Positions 22,082 to 33,745 of a stretch of DNA of 64,000 nucleotides are shown one piece after another. How positions within the stretch are numbered: position 1 is the first letter of the stretch; each line of letters begins with the position of its first letter. The stretch comes from Thelonectria olida (taxonomy: Eukaryota > Ascomycota > Sordariomycetes > Hypocreales > Nectriaceae): the NCBI GenBank assembly GCA_020736575.1, contig JAGPYM010000001.1:3162001-3226000 (forward strand). The letters are read 5' to 3'. A model generated the notes under the pieces. It was given only the letters and a program-made list of their open reading frames with translations, did not search any database and was not told the DNA's origin. The position numbers were made by a program, and so were the translations under genes.

Positions 22082-23318
22082 ATGTCCGACCCTTCTTGCA
22101 GCGGCACCACGCCCTTCAAGCGGCTCGTTGACCAGCAGGGTCGCGATGCTACCCTCCAGCAGGACCGCATGGTCGGCCGACCTGGTGCTCAGGGTCTCGG
22201 AGTAAGTTCCACAACAAACATTTCTTCCCCCAAGCAATCATAGCTAACCACTTCTCAAGTCCTTCCGCTCCGTCTCCCAGCCTGTCCATGCTCCCGCTCA
22301 ACAGGGTTTCGACCAGTTCGTTGGCGGCCCTGCTCACCTCCCCGGGATGCCTGGCATGCCCATGCAGCACAACCACGCCGCTGGCCGAGTTGCTTCTCAC
22401 ACTGCTGCTTTGGCTGGTCCCAACTTTTCCGCTCACCCTCCGCAGAACTTCAATCCCCAGGCCCCTATGTTCCAGCCCGGTCAACGTCCAGCTGCTGCGG
22501 ACACTGAGTGGATTACCCAGTTTGAGCAGTTCAGCCAGCAACCTCGTCAGGTTCAACCCCCTCAGAACCCTCAGTTCTCTCAGGGATACCATGGTACTAA
22601 CCAGGCCAACATGGCCCGTAACCCTGCGTACATGAACAATCACCTTGCCATGAACTACGGTGTTGGTAACCAGATGAACTACCCTCATGGTCCTCAGATG
22701 TCCGCTAGCTCTGCCTTCCAGCACCAGCAGTCTTTGCCCAACGGCGGCGCCGGCCCCATTTACGGTCCTACCAACGGTGGCTTCATGAACCCTCAGCAAG
22801 CTATTAACCAGCGTGCTGCCGCTGAGGCCGAGTTCGACCGCGAAATGGATGAGTGGATGGGCATTCACGGCCCTGCCGCTGAATCTCGCGCCACCAAGGT
22901 CATGGAAACTATGGCTGACAAGATCGACGCTGACCAGCGTGCCGCTGCTGTCGACGCCAACTTTACCACTGCTCCTGCTACCCGCCAGACGGCTCCTTTG
23001 ATCCCCCCCGAGCTCGCTAGTCTTTCTAGTCTCAGCCTCGAGATTGATGAGAACAAGGAGAACTGGGACCCTGAGGAGAAGGACAAGGTCATGGCCGATG
23101 TGACCGACCCCAAGGGCAAGAAGAAGTCTGATGTTGCCGAGGCTGCCAGCGATCTTCTCAAATCTGTCAAGCACGAACAGGGCGAGAAGTGGAAGAAGTC
23201 GCGCTTCCTCGAGCTCATGTCTGACTTTGCCGATGGCAAGAAAGATATTGTCGACAACGAGATCCGAGATCTCAACGACGCCGACAACAAGGGCCCCTCC
23301 ACCCCTACCCGCGACTGA
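22082..23318 (+). CDS. PEX20: PEX20, peroxisomal matrix import co-receptor
   Basis: Exons 22082-22201 and 22260-23318 (58-nt intron) encode 392 residues. Pex20 carries PTS2 cargo with Pex7 to the peroxisome and is recycled through monoubiquitination of an N-terminal Cys. The expected features are visible: a Cys at residue 6 (MSDPSCSG), the conserved ATLQQDR block at about 23-29, a Gln/Pro/Asn/Met-rich disordered centre, a WxxxF Pex14/Pex13-binding motif (WITQF, about residue 124), further Trp motifs (DEWMG, ENWDP) and the C-terminal Pex7-binding helix (EKWKKSRFLELMSDFADG, about 349-366). Length and order fit fungal Pex20 well, and not Pex5, because TPR repeats are absent. It shares a promoter interval with SEC13. 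Confidence 0.94.
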
Positions 23319-24461
23319 ATCCCTTTCGACACGCTGGCTGGGGCTCTGCATCGCAGCAGCCATTTTGCCGACCTCACAGCTGGATCCCATTCGGAACTAG
23401 CCGCGGCCCAGCCTGCCCATGGAGGACAGGATCCCGATGCCTCGGCGTCTCTGTCCCTGCCCATGTCGACAAAGGGATTGTCAGCTAATACCCCCTCCCG
23501 GTCAAATGTTTCTTGTGCCCATCACCTCAGTCTATTGACGTACTAAGAAGACGTCATTCAGTCGAACAACCGACAACATCACATTGTTTAGGATCTCATC
23601 TGCTGGATAGGACCCTCGTTTGGGATCTCACCTGCTGAATAGTTGCCCATGGTTTTATGGTTTTTGAGGGAAAGGTGGCACAGTGTACGAGTTTTTAGGA
23701 GACGATATTGCGAATGAAGGACCGGGAGGGGAAGATACAAGAACGTGACCAAGATGGCACGCGAATAGCCACGAGCTAGAATACCAAAAGGAATCACTTC
23801 CAACTTTCAAAGACCAATATGTGAATGCGTTCAATGTGATCAATAACAAATTTTTTTATTTCCATGCCCATTTCCAAATCTCCGGACATTGGTGCCGTTC
23901 CAAACACGGTACAGTGTGTACTCCAAATAATCCACACAAAAACATGGCGATACATGGTGACGATCAGTCATGAGCAACCAACCCCACTCACAAATAAGTT
24001 AAACCGCTTCCCACCGAATCTAGGTACGTATAACAAGCTGCATGCTGGGCTGCAGCGTAATTTTCCATTTCCCTCCTCCTATTGTTCAATAGACAGGCCC
24101 GGTTCCGTGGTATTGGTATAAACGAGGGAAAAGGCCAGGAACCTAAAACATCCAAAAGAAAACAATTCCGTACCAGATGAGGCAAGGGAGCAATCATCCC
24201 AAACTCCGAAGAACCATTTAAACCAGGTACCATTGCCCAGAAACCCAAAGAGCACAATTGCGACAGCACCTGTAACCGCGAGTGAAGGAGGCAAAAAATC
24301 GCATCGAGTGACCCCGATATCAGGGTTGAAGACAGAACAGGTAAATGTGAAATCAAAACCGTGGTGCGCCATCATATCAATCCCAAAATTCCCATCTGAT
24401 GTAGAAATCAGTACAATTAGTTAAGGCGAACGGCATGTGGTTCGCAGCATCTTTTCAAGTG
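23319..24461. other. Convergent intergenic region
   Basis: This 1.1-kb gap lies between the ends of PEX20 and the minus-strand membrane-protein gene. It contains AT-rich 3'-flank sequence. A 98-codon minus-strand frame (24079-24375) encodes hydrophobic stretches, but it lies in the expected 3' UTR of the neighbour and I do not call it a gene. Confidence 0.5.
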
Positions 24462-26788
24462 TTATGTTGACCACCACAGACAGCCGCAGTTGGTCAATTG
24501 AGGTTGTTCTGGGTCTCCTCTGGCGAGAATGTCACGAACAGTCCATCGCTTCGGCATTTGGCGGTATCGTTGATTTATGTTGAACTTCTTCGACGACGGA
24601 GAGTTCTCTTGAATGGTAACCTCCTCGGGATTGCCGTGGGCATCACACACTGGCTTGAAGTTTTTTGCTTCATCAAGAATCTCCACATGGCTGCAGTACG
24701 CAGTTTGGCTCTTCTTGTCAAGATATCGCAGTTCTATCATCTTCATGACCTTGGGGTAGGAAGGCGGGGCGACATCGTCGGTATCAATATTGGCGGTCGT
24801 GGTAGCAGTGGCAGAGCTCTGTGTGGTTGTTGATGAGCTCCAGCCAGTAGTCGTTGTCGTGTTCTGCTTCGGATAGATGAATATTTCCAGTGTCACATCG
24901 GGCCACTTGCAAACCCATGGTTTATCGCCTTTTTGTGCGCCCTTGGTCTTCTTCTTGAACTGGGACGGAGGTGGGAAAGGGTGGTCCTCATCATCATCCC
25001 ATCCACGCTTGCTCAGAAGGCTAAAGTCACTCTCAGATAGAATAACAGTCTTGTTATATTGGACCGTGGTCCACCACGCAGGCCCAAGCTCAAGTTGGTA
25101 ACTATCCCAGACAAGTGAGAGGGTTTTAGGGTCGGCGATGCTGGGGGGCTGGGTGCCCCAAATGAACTCGGCGTTGGTGAAGTTGAGAGCGGCCATAACG
25201 ATTTGGTACCCTGAGACTTCTGGTGCACTCTTGTTGGCGTTTCGAGTAATGTCCATAGAATAGTATGAGAAAGGCATATCGCAGCTCCATGCGCTAGCCT
25301 GAGTGGTATCGTTGAAACAATTATTCGGTTCAACGCGCTTCTTCCAAGGTGGAAGACCAAAATGACCTGTAGAAATTTTGGCCAGATCAGTTGGGAGTGC
25401 CGTCAAGTACACGACCTCGCTCGTCGTCGCTGAAGACGCGGAACTGCAACTGATGTCAGTGAACGGGGTCAAATCAATATGTTCGGATCACATCGGGGTA
25501 ACGCATACGTCTGGGCGGGGGGAGGGCCTTTCTTGCCGCCATGCCGGGTGAGTACAGTTCCAATAACGGCTCCCATGACGACTCCCATGATGATCAGACC
25601 GACTGTCAAAAGACAAATAGCCCAATAGGGAACAATCCCCCACAGCTTCTTCTTCGCTCGCCGTTGCCATTTGGTCATATGGGGTTTCTCTGCGATGTCC
25701 CGAGCTGCTGTATTGACATCATGTTGGCTAGCATCGGAACGATTGCTTCTCACCGAAGGGCGAGTGCGTGGCATGGCTAGATCATCCTCAGTAGAGGAAA
25801 ATTCGGGATCACGAGTAGCCATACCAATTCCGCCGGCGCCTGCGATCGTCCGGTCTTGTATGGGGGAGGTAGGTTCGGTGGTATTCGGAGTCGTATCTGT
25901 TGTTGCACTTGCTGTTGCTGTCGTGGTCGTGGTCATGGTCGTCTGGGTTGATGTGGCTGGAGCTGGCTTTGGGACGACGTTGTTTTCGGGATATCTAGAA
26001 TATGGCGGCAGTTCCTCCATATGCCCCAATGGGCCAATCATGTCGCCTGCTTCTTCACCATCCGGACCAAGTTGTCGTTGATAAGTGCCTCCCATGTTAT
26101 TGAATCCAACAGGGATTGCCTCACTGGTGGGCTCGTTGGTAAGTACGGTGTTTTGGGGGTACAGAGCATATGGATGTGCCGGGCCACGGGGGCCGTCGTA
26201 AGACCGATCCTCAGGGATGACGGCCGCAGCTGCCGCGGCTGTTGTCGACGTCGTTGCAACACTCATTGTCCGCTGGGGATACATCTGATAGGGATGAGAG
26301 GGACCCGACGGGCCTCGGTAGGGACTTTCAACACGCATGACGGGAACATCGGAAGAGATGCTTGAAGAACGGGCGACATGAGCTCCGGCACCGACCGAGG
26401 CACCGGTTCCATCATTTCGAAGGGCTAAAGAATCGTGGCTACGTGGCGGCTTCGAGATGCTTGAAGGGCGGTTCCTCATGGGAGGAGTCTGATCGGCGGG
26501 GGGTTTAGAAGTCGGCGGTTGTTGGGGAGTGGCGATCATGGGATGCAAGTCGGCCGGGATCTCGGTGGTGGGCGTAGAGGGAGAGGCGTCATCCGGGTGG
26601 TGTTGAGGCGGATGAGATGCGGGCCCGGAGTCGGTGTTCTCGGAGGGTCGGAAGCCATCAGCAACCATCATGGCACTCAAGTCGTAGTCATCGTCGTCGC
26701 TCGCGCCATTGGCGGTGGACAATCTCAGGGAGCGTCGGGTAGATGAACGGCGCTCGAAATTGGAGGCCTTGCCATCGGAAGAGTCCAT
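24462..26788 (-). CDS. Conserved single-pass membrane protein with repeated cytosolic motif
   Basis: Exons 26788-25509 and 25449-24462 (59-nt intron, GTATGC..TCAG) encode 755 residues. The long N-terminal part is Ser/Pro/Thr-rich and carries a repeated module GPxGPxHPYxxYPQ (SGPSHPYQMYPQ and RGPAHPYALYPQ), followed by a degenerate PPYSRYPEN copy. A basic stretch (KWQRRAKKKLW) precedes one strong TM helix (residues about 395-418, with GxxxG-like MGVVMGAVIG), consistent with N-in topology. The C-terminal ectodomain begins CSSASS, has N-glycosylation sites, a Ser/Thr linker and several Cys, and ends CGCLWWST. I know of conserved Pezizomycotina proteins of this shape, some labelled DUF7820, without an assigned function. 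No signal peptide is present. Confidence 0.82.
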
Positions 26789-29700
26789 GGCGGTAAGAGA
26801 AGAGGCCCTCCTCGAAAGGCAGGAAGCGCCTACGAGGGCGTGCCCTGATAGTCAGGCGTCGTTGGAATCGTGTTTACGGAGGTTCCCAGGAGCTCGTTGG
26901 AGGGGGGTTCGAGGAAATGTCGAGGGCGTCAATGGCGGAACGGATGATGAGTTGGGAGCAGCGAGCCAGCGAGGGCTCAACGAAGGGCGAGATAAAAAGG
27001 AGAGAATCTTCTACAGGAAGCACGACAATAACGAAGGGATAGCGAGTCGAATGGAGATGAATGGACGTGGTTTGACGAGTTGGCGGATAGATAAACGGAC
27101 GAGGAAGAGATGGGTGGACGGGGTGGATTTGATTGACAGAGCGGCCAGACCAGCGGGAACGAGTGCGAGAGCAGAGCAGGGAGCGAGAGGGCCACACCCG
27201 GCAGCGCAAGTGTGAGAGAGTATGAAAGGTGTGGCTGGCCCTGAATGCTCAGTTCTGAGTGGGTGGGGATGAGGAAGTGACCAGGCCAACAGGAGACGAG
27301 AAACATGAGACTGTGGAAGAAGGCACGTTGGGGCACTGGGGCCTCGCTGGGGCTTCACTGGGGCTTCACTGGAGCTTCACTGAGGCTAGTCCAGGGCTCT
27401 CCTTCCCTAGGGACGCCGAGACTTTTCAGGTTGAGAGTGGCATGGATTGTTTGTACAAGAACGGACGGCTTGAACTGTGCTTGTCCTTATCTCTTGGACG
27501 GCTTGCAGATGCGCAAGAGTGCGAGCCACGCGACTCACGAAGTTCAGAGCGAAGGGACCAAGTCCGACCGTCTCTCAAACGATGGCATTCAGCAAGTTCA
27601 AATTCCAGGGGAGTTGATGCGGCAGAGAATGCTCAGAGAATCACTCTTCCAAGGTTTTGCCCAGTCAGGTCAGGGGCACGAGCCGGGGTCAGGGAAGGGG
27701 AAGACTCCAAAGAAGGGAGCACTAGTCTCGTTTAGATGCTCCTCGCACAGGAGCAATCGGGATTGGCGTCTTTTTGCATTTTTTTAGATCTGGGTCCGGA
27801 AGAATCTTCGAATGAAAAAGGAAAAGAACGGCGATGCAGGCAGGGCAGAAGGAGTCATTGATTTGTGGGAATCAGACGCTTCGATTGAACCGCAACTCAT
27901 GAGTGCATCTACGGGTACCTGGTCACGAATACTTCGTACGGTTGCCATCATTGTCAACTCGTTTCCAAAATCAAGTGCGGAGCTGTTGACTCCATGAGTC
28001 AGTCAGGGTTGGGTTCCGGCCGGGTTGAGCCACCAGGTAGGTGGTAGGTGGCGCGGTGTAATACGGCCATGGTGACGGCTCTTGCGTCGTGTGATTGATG
28101 ATTGGGGGCCATGGAGGGGAACCGCCGTCTTCAATGCTGTTTATCATATTCCATCACCTAGTTAAGACTTGAAGACGCTTACCTGGGTAGTTTATCCAAA
28201 GGCGATCAAGTTTGGTAGCACTCCACGGCTGACACGCCGAGTCCTCATGGCGTCGGTTGGACCGATTTCTTAAAAATGAAGAAAACGGCCCAGGAAGCAA
28301 CAGGGAAAATCAAACACGTCTCCCGTCGTGTACCTACGGATATGCAGCTGCGCAGCAGCGTTTGCTGTAAGTTGGCATCGGAAGCGCCGCGGCTTCCCAA
28401 CAAGCAATCCTCGTATATTACCAACAAACCAGCCCGATTAGGGACCCCATTAACATTGACTCTTCCAATGTTGTGTCGAGATTTCTCCCATCCCGACATC
28501 TGCTCCTCTTGAGCCCTACGACGCCCTGTCTCGCGGGTGGGCTTTTGGCCCCCATTCAACCTCTTACATAAGGTGCCGTAACATGCCACTCTCGGAGGCA
28601 GCCATGCTTCAGGGCCATTATGACCCCTCATAGCACGCTACCATCTCAAACGAGATCTTGGCCGCCGCCCTCATTCGCCATGGGCCGGATGTCGGCAACC
28701 AAGGCCCATGCCGCTTGCCCTTGGGGGGCTCTATTCAGCGAGAGACCACCTCCATCTTGACCATCTTTACCAGTCGGCTGGTCTCCTTCGACCTCTACTA
28801 GCCATTCTCGTCTCGGCGCCCAGGAACGAGCAGGAATAGTGTCTCGAGCCCTCTGCTGTCTCTTGGCGGTCACGGCATCAACGCGAAATTGCCAAACGAG
28901 TTGAGTGCTTTTTGCATCTTGTCCCATGCAGTACGAAACTCAAATATGGTTTATATCCGAGAGCGACTTAGTAATCATGAGCTCGTCCTGTTGTGACCAA
29001 TTAATAGTTACGAGGCAAGCTTCATTCTCTCAGACCTACCAGCGGCATCCTCGGGCACCGAGTTGCTCGGAAATAGCATCGAATCGCATCATTATTATCG
29101 CCACATCATAGATCCTCACAGCTTCCACGACCGATAGTCGCGGATTCCACAACCATCTCAAACCGGCTCCTTTCTCAAGACCAGAAACACATATGCTTAG
29201 GTTCTAGTTTAGCCTACTCCGAAAATACGGCCGATGGCTCGGTCCTACTATTGGGTACAAGATTCTCCCAGACGAAACAGACAATTCCTCCAGGAGTGGT
29301 TCAAACGCGGGCAGACCAGCACAAGAGGGTCCTTTGGGCATCTACTACGTAGTAGAAGAAGAAGCTTGAACCATCGTCGGGACTCGGGACTGTCCCTACC
29401 CCACGTCCCGGCCGCTGAAACGGTTGCCAACTCCTCGCTTCCGGCCTCCCAAATGCAGTCAACCGGCAGAGGGTTGGCTGCCGTCGACCCAGGTCCTCCT
29501 CTTGCCCGTCCCCATCGTGGCCAGACGACGGCCCACGGTCGCCCCAATATTGCAAACTTTGCAGTCATAGCGAGTGGGCTAAGGAAATAGGGCTCGTGGA
29601 GACGCCGATGCAACATGCTTGCTTGGCCGATGAGAGAATGGAAAAGGCCTAGAAGCATCCGAGCGCGCCTAAAGTTACGCTTGACCAGTGGGACCTTTGA

Positions 29701-32700
29701 ATGCCCATCTTCTCCATCTTGGCATCAAATGCTTCGATTTCCCGCCGTGGCATGAATCCTTCCAAACCTTATGAGGTTGCCATCGTTGCTGTCAATTAAA
29801 CGGCTGTAGCATCGCCATTTCCCGCCTATCCATCCTGCAAGTCAGCAACATGGCGGGCTGAACTGATGCCGGAGAGTCTCTCCGCTATGCCCACCACGCC
29901 AGTCTTCCTGCAACGGACCCCCTCCTCCTCACCTCCTCAAGTGTGACATGATCCGGCGCTCAAGTCCAGCACAGGACACCTCCTCCATTTGGACACGGAC
30001 ACAAACTGCAAAAACAGACACAAGACCACGCACAGGGGCCAGTTTCAGGGCAGTTACCACGTAAGGCTCCAGGGCACCCATTTCAGGACGATTCAGACAG
30101 CGGCATAGGGACGGTCACGGGATGTGGAGGGAGAAAACCCGAGACGGGATATTTCCTGCCATCTGAAGACGGTGAACTGGTTTTTTTTGGCTTGATAGAG
30201 GATGAACCCAGAGTAGAAACGATCGGCAGAAGAGAAGGGTGGTCAGTGAGGACATGGCCAGCTTAGGATCCCGCCTGTCACAGCTGTAGAACCAACACGA
30301 CACGACAATATTAATTGATGATAACTCCAAACTGCCGTTGGCCATGCAGCTACTAGCTGTCCCTGCTGGCCACGCGGGTTGAGGAGCAGCTGATTGGGTG
30401 CTGACTTGGCCAACGACAAGCTGTCGACAGCCCCATTCTGCTGGGCAGCCTCATCTTATCTGCGAGGAATATGCATAACAAGCTGGCACGCTGGCGATAA
30501 CCTCGCTAACGCCTGTCATCCGTCCAACAGAGCTCGAATCTGGGGTATGAGGATGCTTATTTTACGCGAATTTGATGAGCTGGCAAAGCTGTTGTTGACC
30601 GGTCCCGGCAATTGCCCGCTGCACGTATCAGGGGACGCTCCTCTCATGATCCGATCTATTATTACATTCTTGTTGAGGTGTGTTGACTGGTAGAAGCCAC
30701 CGAGTCACCTCTTGCTTCTTACCCTACAGAAGATGGGGGATTTCTGCGTTGCGAGCGTGGCACTTGTGAGTCTCTGGAACTCATGTCTCTGCTTAAAGCA
30801 ACATAGTAGAACTTTTCTTGCATCTATTTGTTTAATAGGGGAAATTGAAAATGATTTGTATGGTGTCGCAGCTCTGTCTTGCAAGTCGATTCATGTGTGT
30901 ATGGTGACGTTTCAACTCCAAGCCAAGAGGCCGGCGCTCGTCCACACGAGACGATAGCCAACCTTTCATTCCGCATCATGCGGTGTGATAATGCTCGTCA
31001 TCTGAACTCGAAATGAGTCTCCAAAGTGTATTTACACCAGGGACACTCCCCCTCCCCTCATGGCATATTGCATGCAGCTTTCCTCAAAGTGAAGCAACCA
31101 ACCATACGATTTGCACATCAACTCATCGACCACAGCATTCCTCCCCCTCGTTTGGCTTGCACAAGACCAACACAGAGTCACACGCCCCCTCCTGAATATC
31201 GTCCAATCACAGCGGCTTCACCACTCGACCGTTCAACTTGACCGAGACGAAGAGAGCTGCGGCTAAAAAAGTCTTTTTCTTGGGACGGAGTGTGCATCTC
31301 GCCCACAGGCGCGAGGCGTCCCGTGTGCAACGCCATGTACAGGGTGTCTCGTCCCCGCCTCATTGTTGAAAAAGCCGGACAGAATGGGTGCTGAAAGTCA
31401 AGTTACTACCCGTGGCAGACGCGGGGGAAGAGGGGGAAGAGGGCGAATGGCTGGCTGAAGAACGAGGGTTGACAAGTGACTGGTCAGTTTTGCTTTCTCG
31501 ACCCCCCGAGTCGTGCTTAGTCTCTGGGAATTTGCGGGCGAGAGTCGGGCTTGTGGCATGCATGCAGCCGTGAAATCGATTCTCGTCTGGAGGCCTGTCG
31601 GCCACTCATCGAGGCTCGACCCGCAACGAGTCGAACCCTTGGGGAGTGAGTGAGCCGGCGGGGATTTGTTACTGACGAGCGTTTCTCTGGACACAGCGAG
31701 AAGACCTCCCCTCGCTCATTCCGTCATGGTTCACTCGCTCTTAGCGAGACCCATTCGTTCTCCGCGCTCCCCCCTGATCATCGACCCGCCGATCCTCCTC
31801 CATCGTTGACATTCGGCGACCGACCACCCTCCCCTCCCCAGAGCAAACCATGTCCTCAGCGCTGGACCCGAATCAATTCGAAAGAAACCACCCCCAAAGA
31901 AGTCTCTCCTTTACCCCGATGCATCCTCGTCAGCTTCGCGCAAAACAATTCGCCCTGAAGCTCTCAATCTCACGCAACCTCTTCCCCCTCCCTCACCCCC
32001 TTGAAGGAGCATAAAAGCGAGGCGAACGGTGGCGCCCACTGCACGGCAGAGACGGGTCGAGAGGGGTTTGGCGCCTTCTGCGAGCTGCATCTGCAGAGCC
32101 TCGTTCATCAACATCCCTTGCGCATGCGTCTCCCGTGCTACCCCCAAATGCGCGCCCGGATGCCGAAGACAAGATGGACAAAGTCCCTTTGGCTGGCCAC
32201 CACGCCGTCGCGGTACTTTGCTTTGTACAGTAGCACGCGGTTTCAGTCTGGCGTCTTTGGATCTGTAGGACTTTGCGAACCTACTGCTAACCCCTCTTCT
32301 CTCATCCAGTCAGCCCTCACCCAGCCAGCTCTATTCACTCCCCACGCGGAGGGTGTGCGCTCGTCGTTTCTCCCCCCCGTCATCTCACGCTGCCTCTCCT
32401 CGCAATGTCGCCTGCATTCAGAGGTGCAACGGCTTTGTTAGACCTGGTCGCCGTCGCCTAACACTAATGACCTATCGCCCGCATAATGTGACGAGAGACA
32501 AGGCAACGAGGCGTTGCCGACAAGGGATGGACGAGGCATTGTCCGGGTGCCCGCTCCCGCTCCCGCTTTGGCTCCCGCCATGGCTGACTCTGACTCTCCT
32601 CTTCGTCTTGTTCAATTGATAACTGTCTTGGCCTATATCATCCCCCGATCGTCCTCCCTGACTCGCCCTTTTCCTTTTCTCCTTTGTCTTGCCTCTCTCC

Positions 32701-33034
32701 AGCAAGGGTTTCTTCCCACTTTTGCCTCTATCTGATCTTTGACCACGGGTGAATCCAGCCACCCGACTTCACGACTCAGTTACTCCTTGATACAACCAAT
32801 TGTCCTTCCACTTCAAGCTGCCCAGCTCAGACTATTGAGCAATTGTAACGCCACACCAAACCATAATACAGAATGAGCGCTGCCATTTAGTACTCACCGT
32901 TGCACATTAATCGCACAAGAAGCTATCTACGATCCTCTGCTCGCCCTTGTCCAACAATTCCTTCTGCAATATACACTGTGCCGCCATCACCAATACACTA
33001 CCACCTCAATACAACTACCACCACCACCACAATC
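26789..33034. other. 6.2-kb stretch with no supported gene
   Basis: This is the longest gene-free interval here. Open frames are short, overlap on opposite strands, lack domains and cannot be joined convincingly by splice sites. The part beside the membrane-protein gene (26,789-27,300) is its probable promoter. About 31,000-33,034 is pyrimidine-rich on plus and resembles an extended leader or promoter for the low-complexity gene at 33035. An 11-bp tandem repeat (27336-27379) is listed separately. No transposon protein, tRNA or rRNA is recognisable. Long non-coding transcription or extended regulation is possible but unproven. Confidence 0.55.
27336..27379 (+). repeat. 11-bp tandem repeat, four copies
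   Basis: Units CTGGGGCCTCG, CTGGGGCTTCA (twice) and CTGGAGCTTCA follow one another without spacing. A decayed fifth copy begins at 27380. The array lies about 0.55 kb upstream of the minus-strand membrane-protein start, in non-coding DNA. Confidence 0.85.
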
Positions 33035-33745
33035 ATGCCTTCTCGAAGCGGCTCCGTCTTTTCAGACAACATCAGCACCACCTCGTCCCAGTGGACGACC
33101 ACCTACAAGAAGCTCCCCAAGAAGCAGCCCACTGCCATCCGGTTCATGTCATGGGCTGCCGGTGCTCCCCGCGGCGCGACCGTCGTCAAGAAGAGGACCC
33201 GCGATGTTCCAGATGACCAGTCCGTCTACTCCTCTTGGTCCACCGGCTCCTACTTCAGCGAGCCGGACACCCAGCTGTACTGGGTCGTCTCCCCCGACGA
33301 CCGCTACTACTCCTCTGGCAGTAGCAGTAGCGGCCGGAGCAGTCGAAGCAGCCGCAGCAGCGGCCGGAAGAGCAGCTCTTCTCGGCGGAAGCACTTCAAC
33401 GGCGCTGTTCCACCACCCCCTCAGATGATGCCCCCGCCTCCCGGCGGCCCCCAGTTCGGCGGCCCTCAGTTTGACGGCCCTCAGTTCGATGACGGGCAAT
33501 TTGATGACGGTCAATATGACTATCCGATGGAAGGCCACTACCCCCCGCCTCATGGAGACATGGGCGGCCACTTCGGAGGAGGTGGATTTCCTCCTCCTCC
33601 GCCAATGACACCCATGAACCCTCCTCCGCCGCCTGGCGGCCAACCCGCCTTCTTCAACATAACGGGCCAGCACAACCCCCGTGGGTTTGGCGGCCCTGAT
33701 GATGACTGGAGCGAGACTGATTCTATGGACTCACGAGTGGAATAG
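33035..33745 (+). CDS. Low-complexity Ser/Arg- and Pro-rich protein
   Basis: Intronless frame of 236 residues. I do not recognise the family. The first 80 residues are the most ordinary part (FMSWAAGAPRGATVVKKRTR, then Tyr/Ser/Trp-rich DQSVYSSWSTGSYFSEPD). Residues about 90-125 are an Ser/Arg stretch (GRSSRSSRSSGRKSSSSRRK). Then come polyproline runs (VPPPPQMMPPPPGG), five GPQF/GGPQF or DDGQF repeats, further Pro runs and an acidic end (DDDWSETDSMDSRVE). The composition suggests an intrinsically disordered scaffold or RNA-associated protein. The start is the first ATG in frame, after a CA-rich leader; the frame is open upstream only through a TTG. The length of non-coding DNA before it is striking. 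Coding status rests on length and the coherent repeats. Confidence 0.72.
   Translation: MPSRSGSVFSDNISTTSSQWTTTYKKLPKKQPTAIRFMSWAAGAPRGATVVKKRTRDVPDDQSVYSSWSTGSYFSEPDTQLYWVVSPDDRYYSSGSSSSGRSSRSSRSSGRKSSSSRRKHFNGAVPPPPQMMPPPPGGPQFGGPQFDGPQFDDGQFDDGQYDYPMEGHYPPPHGDMGGHFGGGGFPPPPPMTPMNPPPPPGGQPAFFNITGQHNPRGFGGPDDDWSETDSMDSRVE

Noticed and set aside
24079..24375. 98-codon minus-strand frame with hydrophobic stretches
   Set aside because: It lies in the expected 3' flank of the membrane-protein gene on the same strand, lacks homology I recognise, and hydrophobic runs arise readily from T-rich 3' UTRs.
27259..27787. Two overlapping frames of about 160 codons each
   Set aside because: They are shifted versions across the 11-bp repeat, with no domain, signal peptide or splice context.
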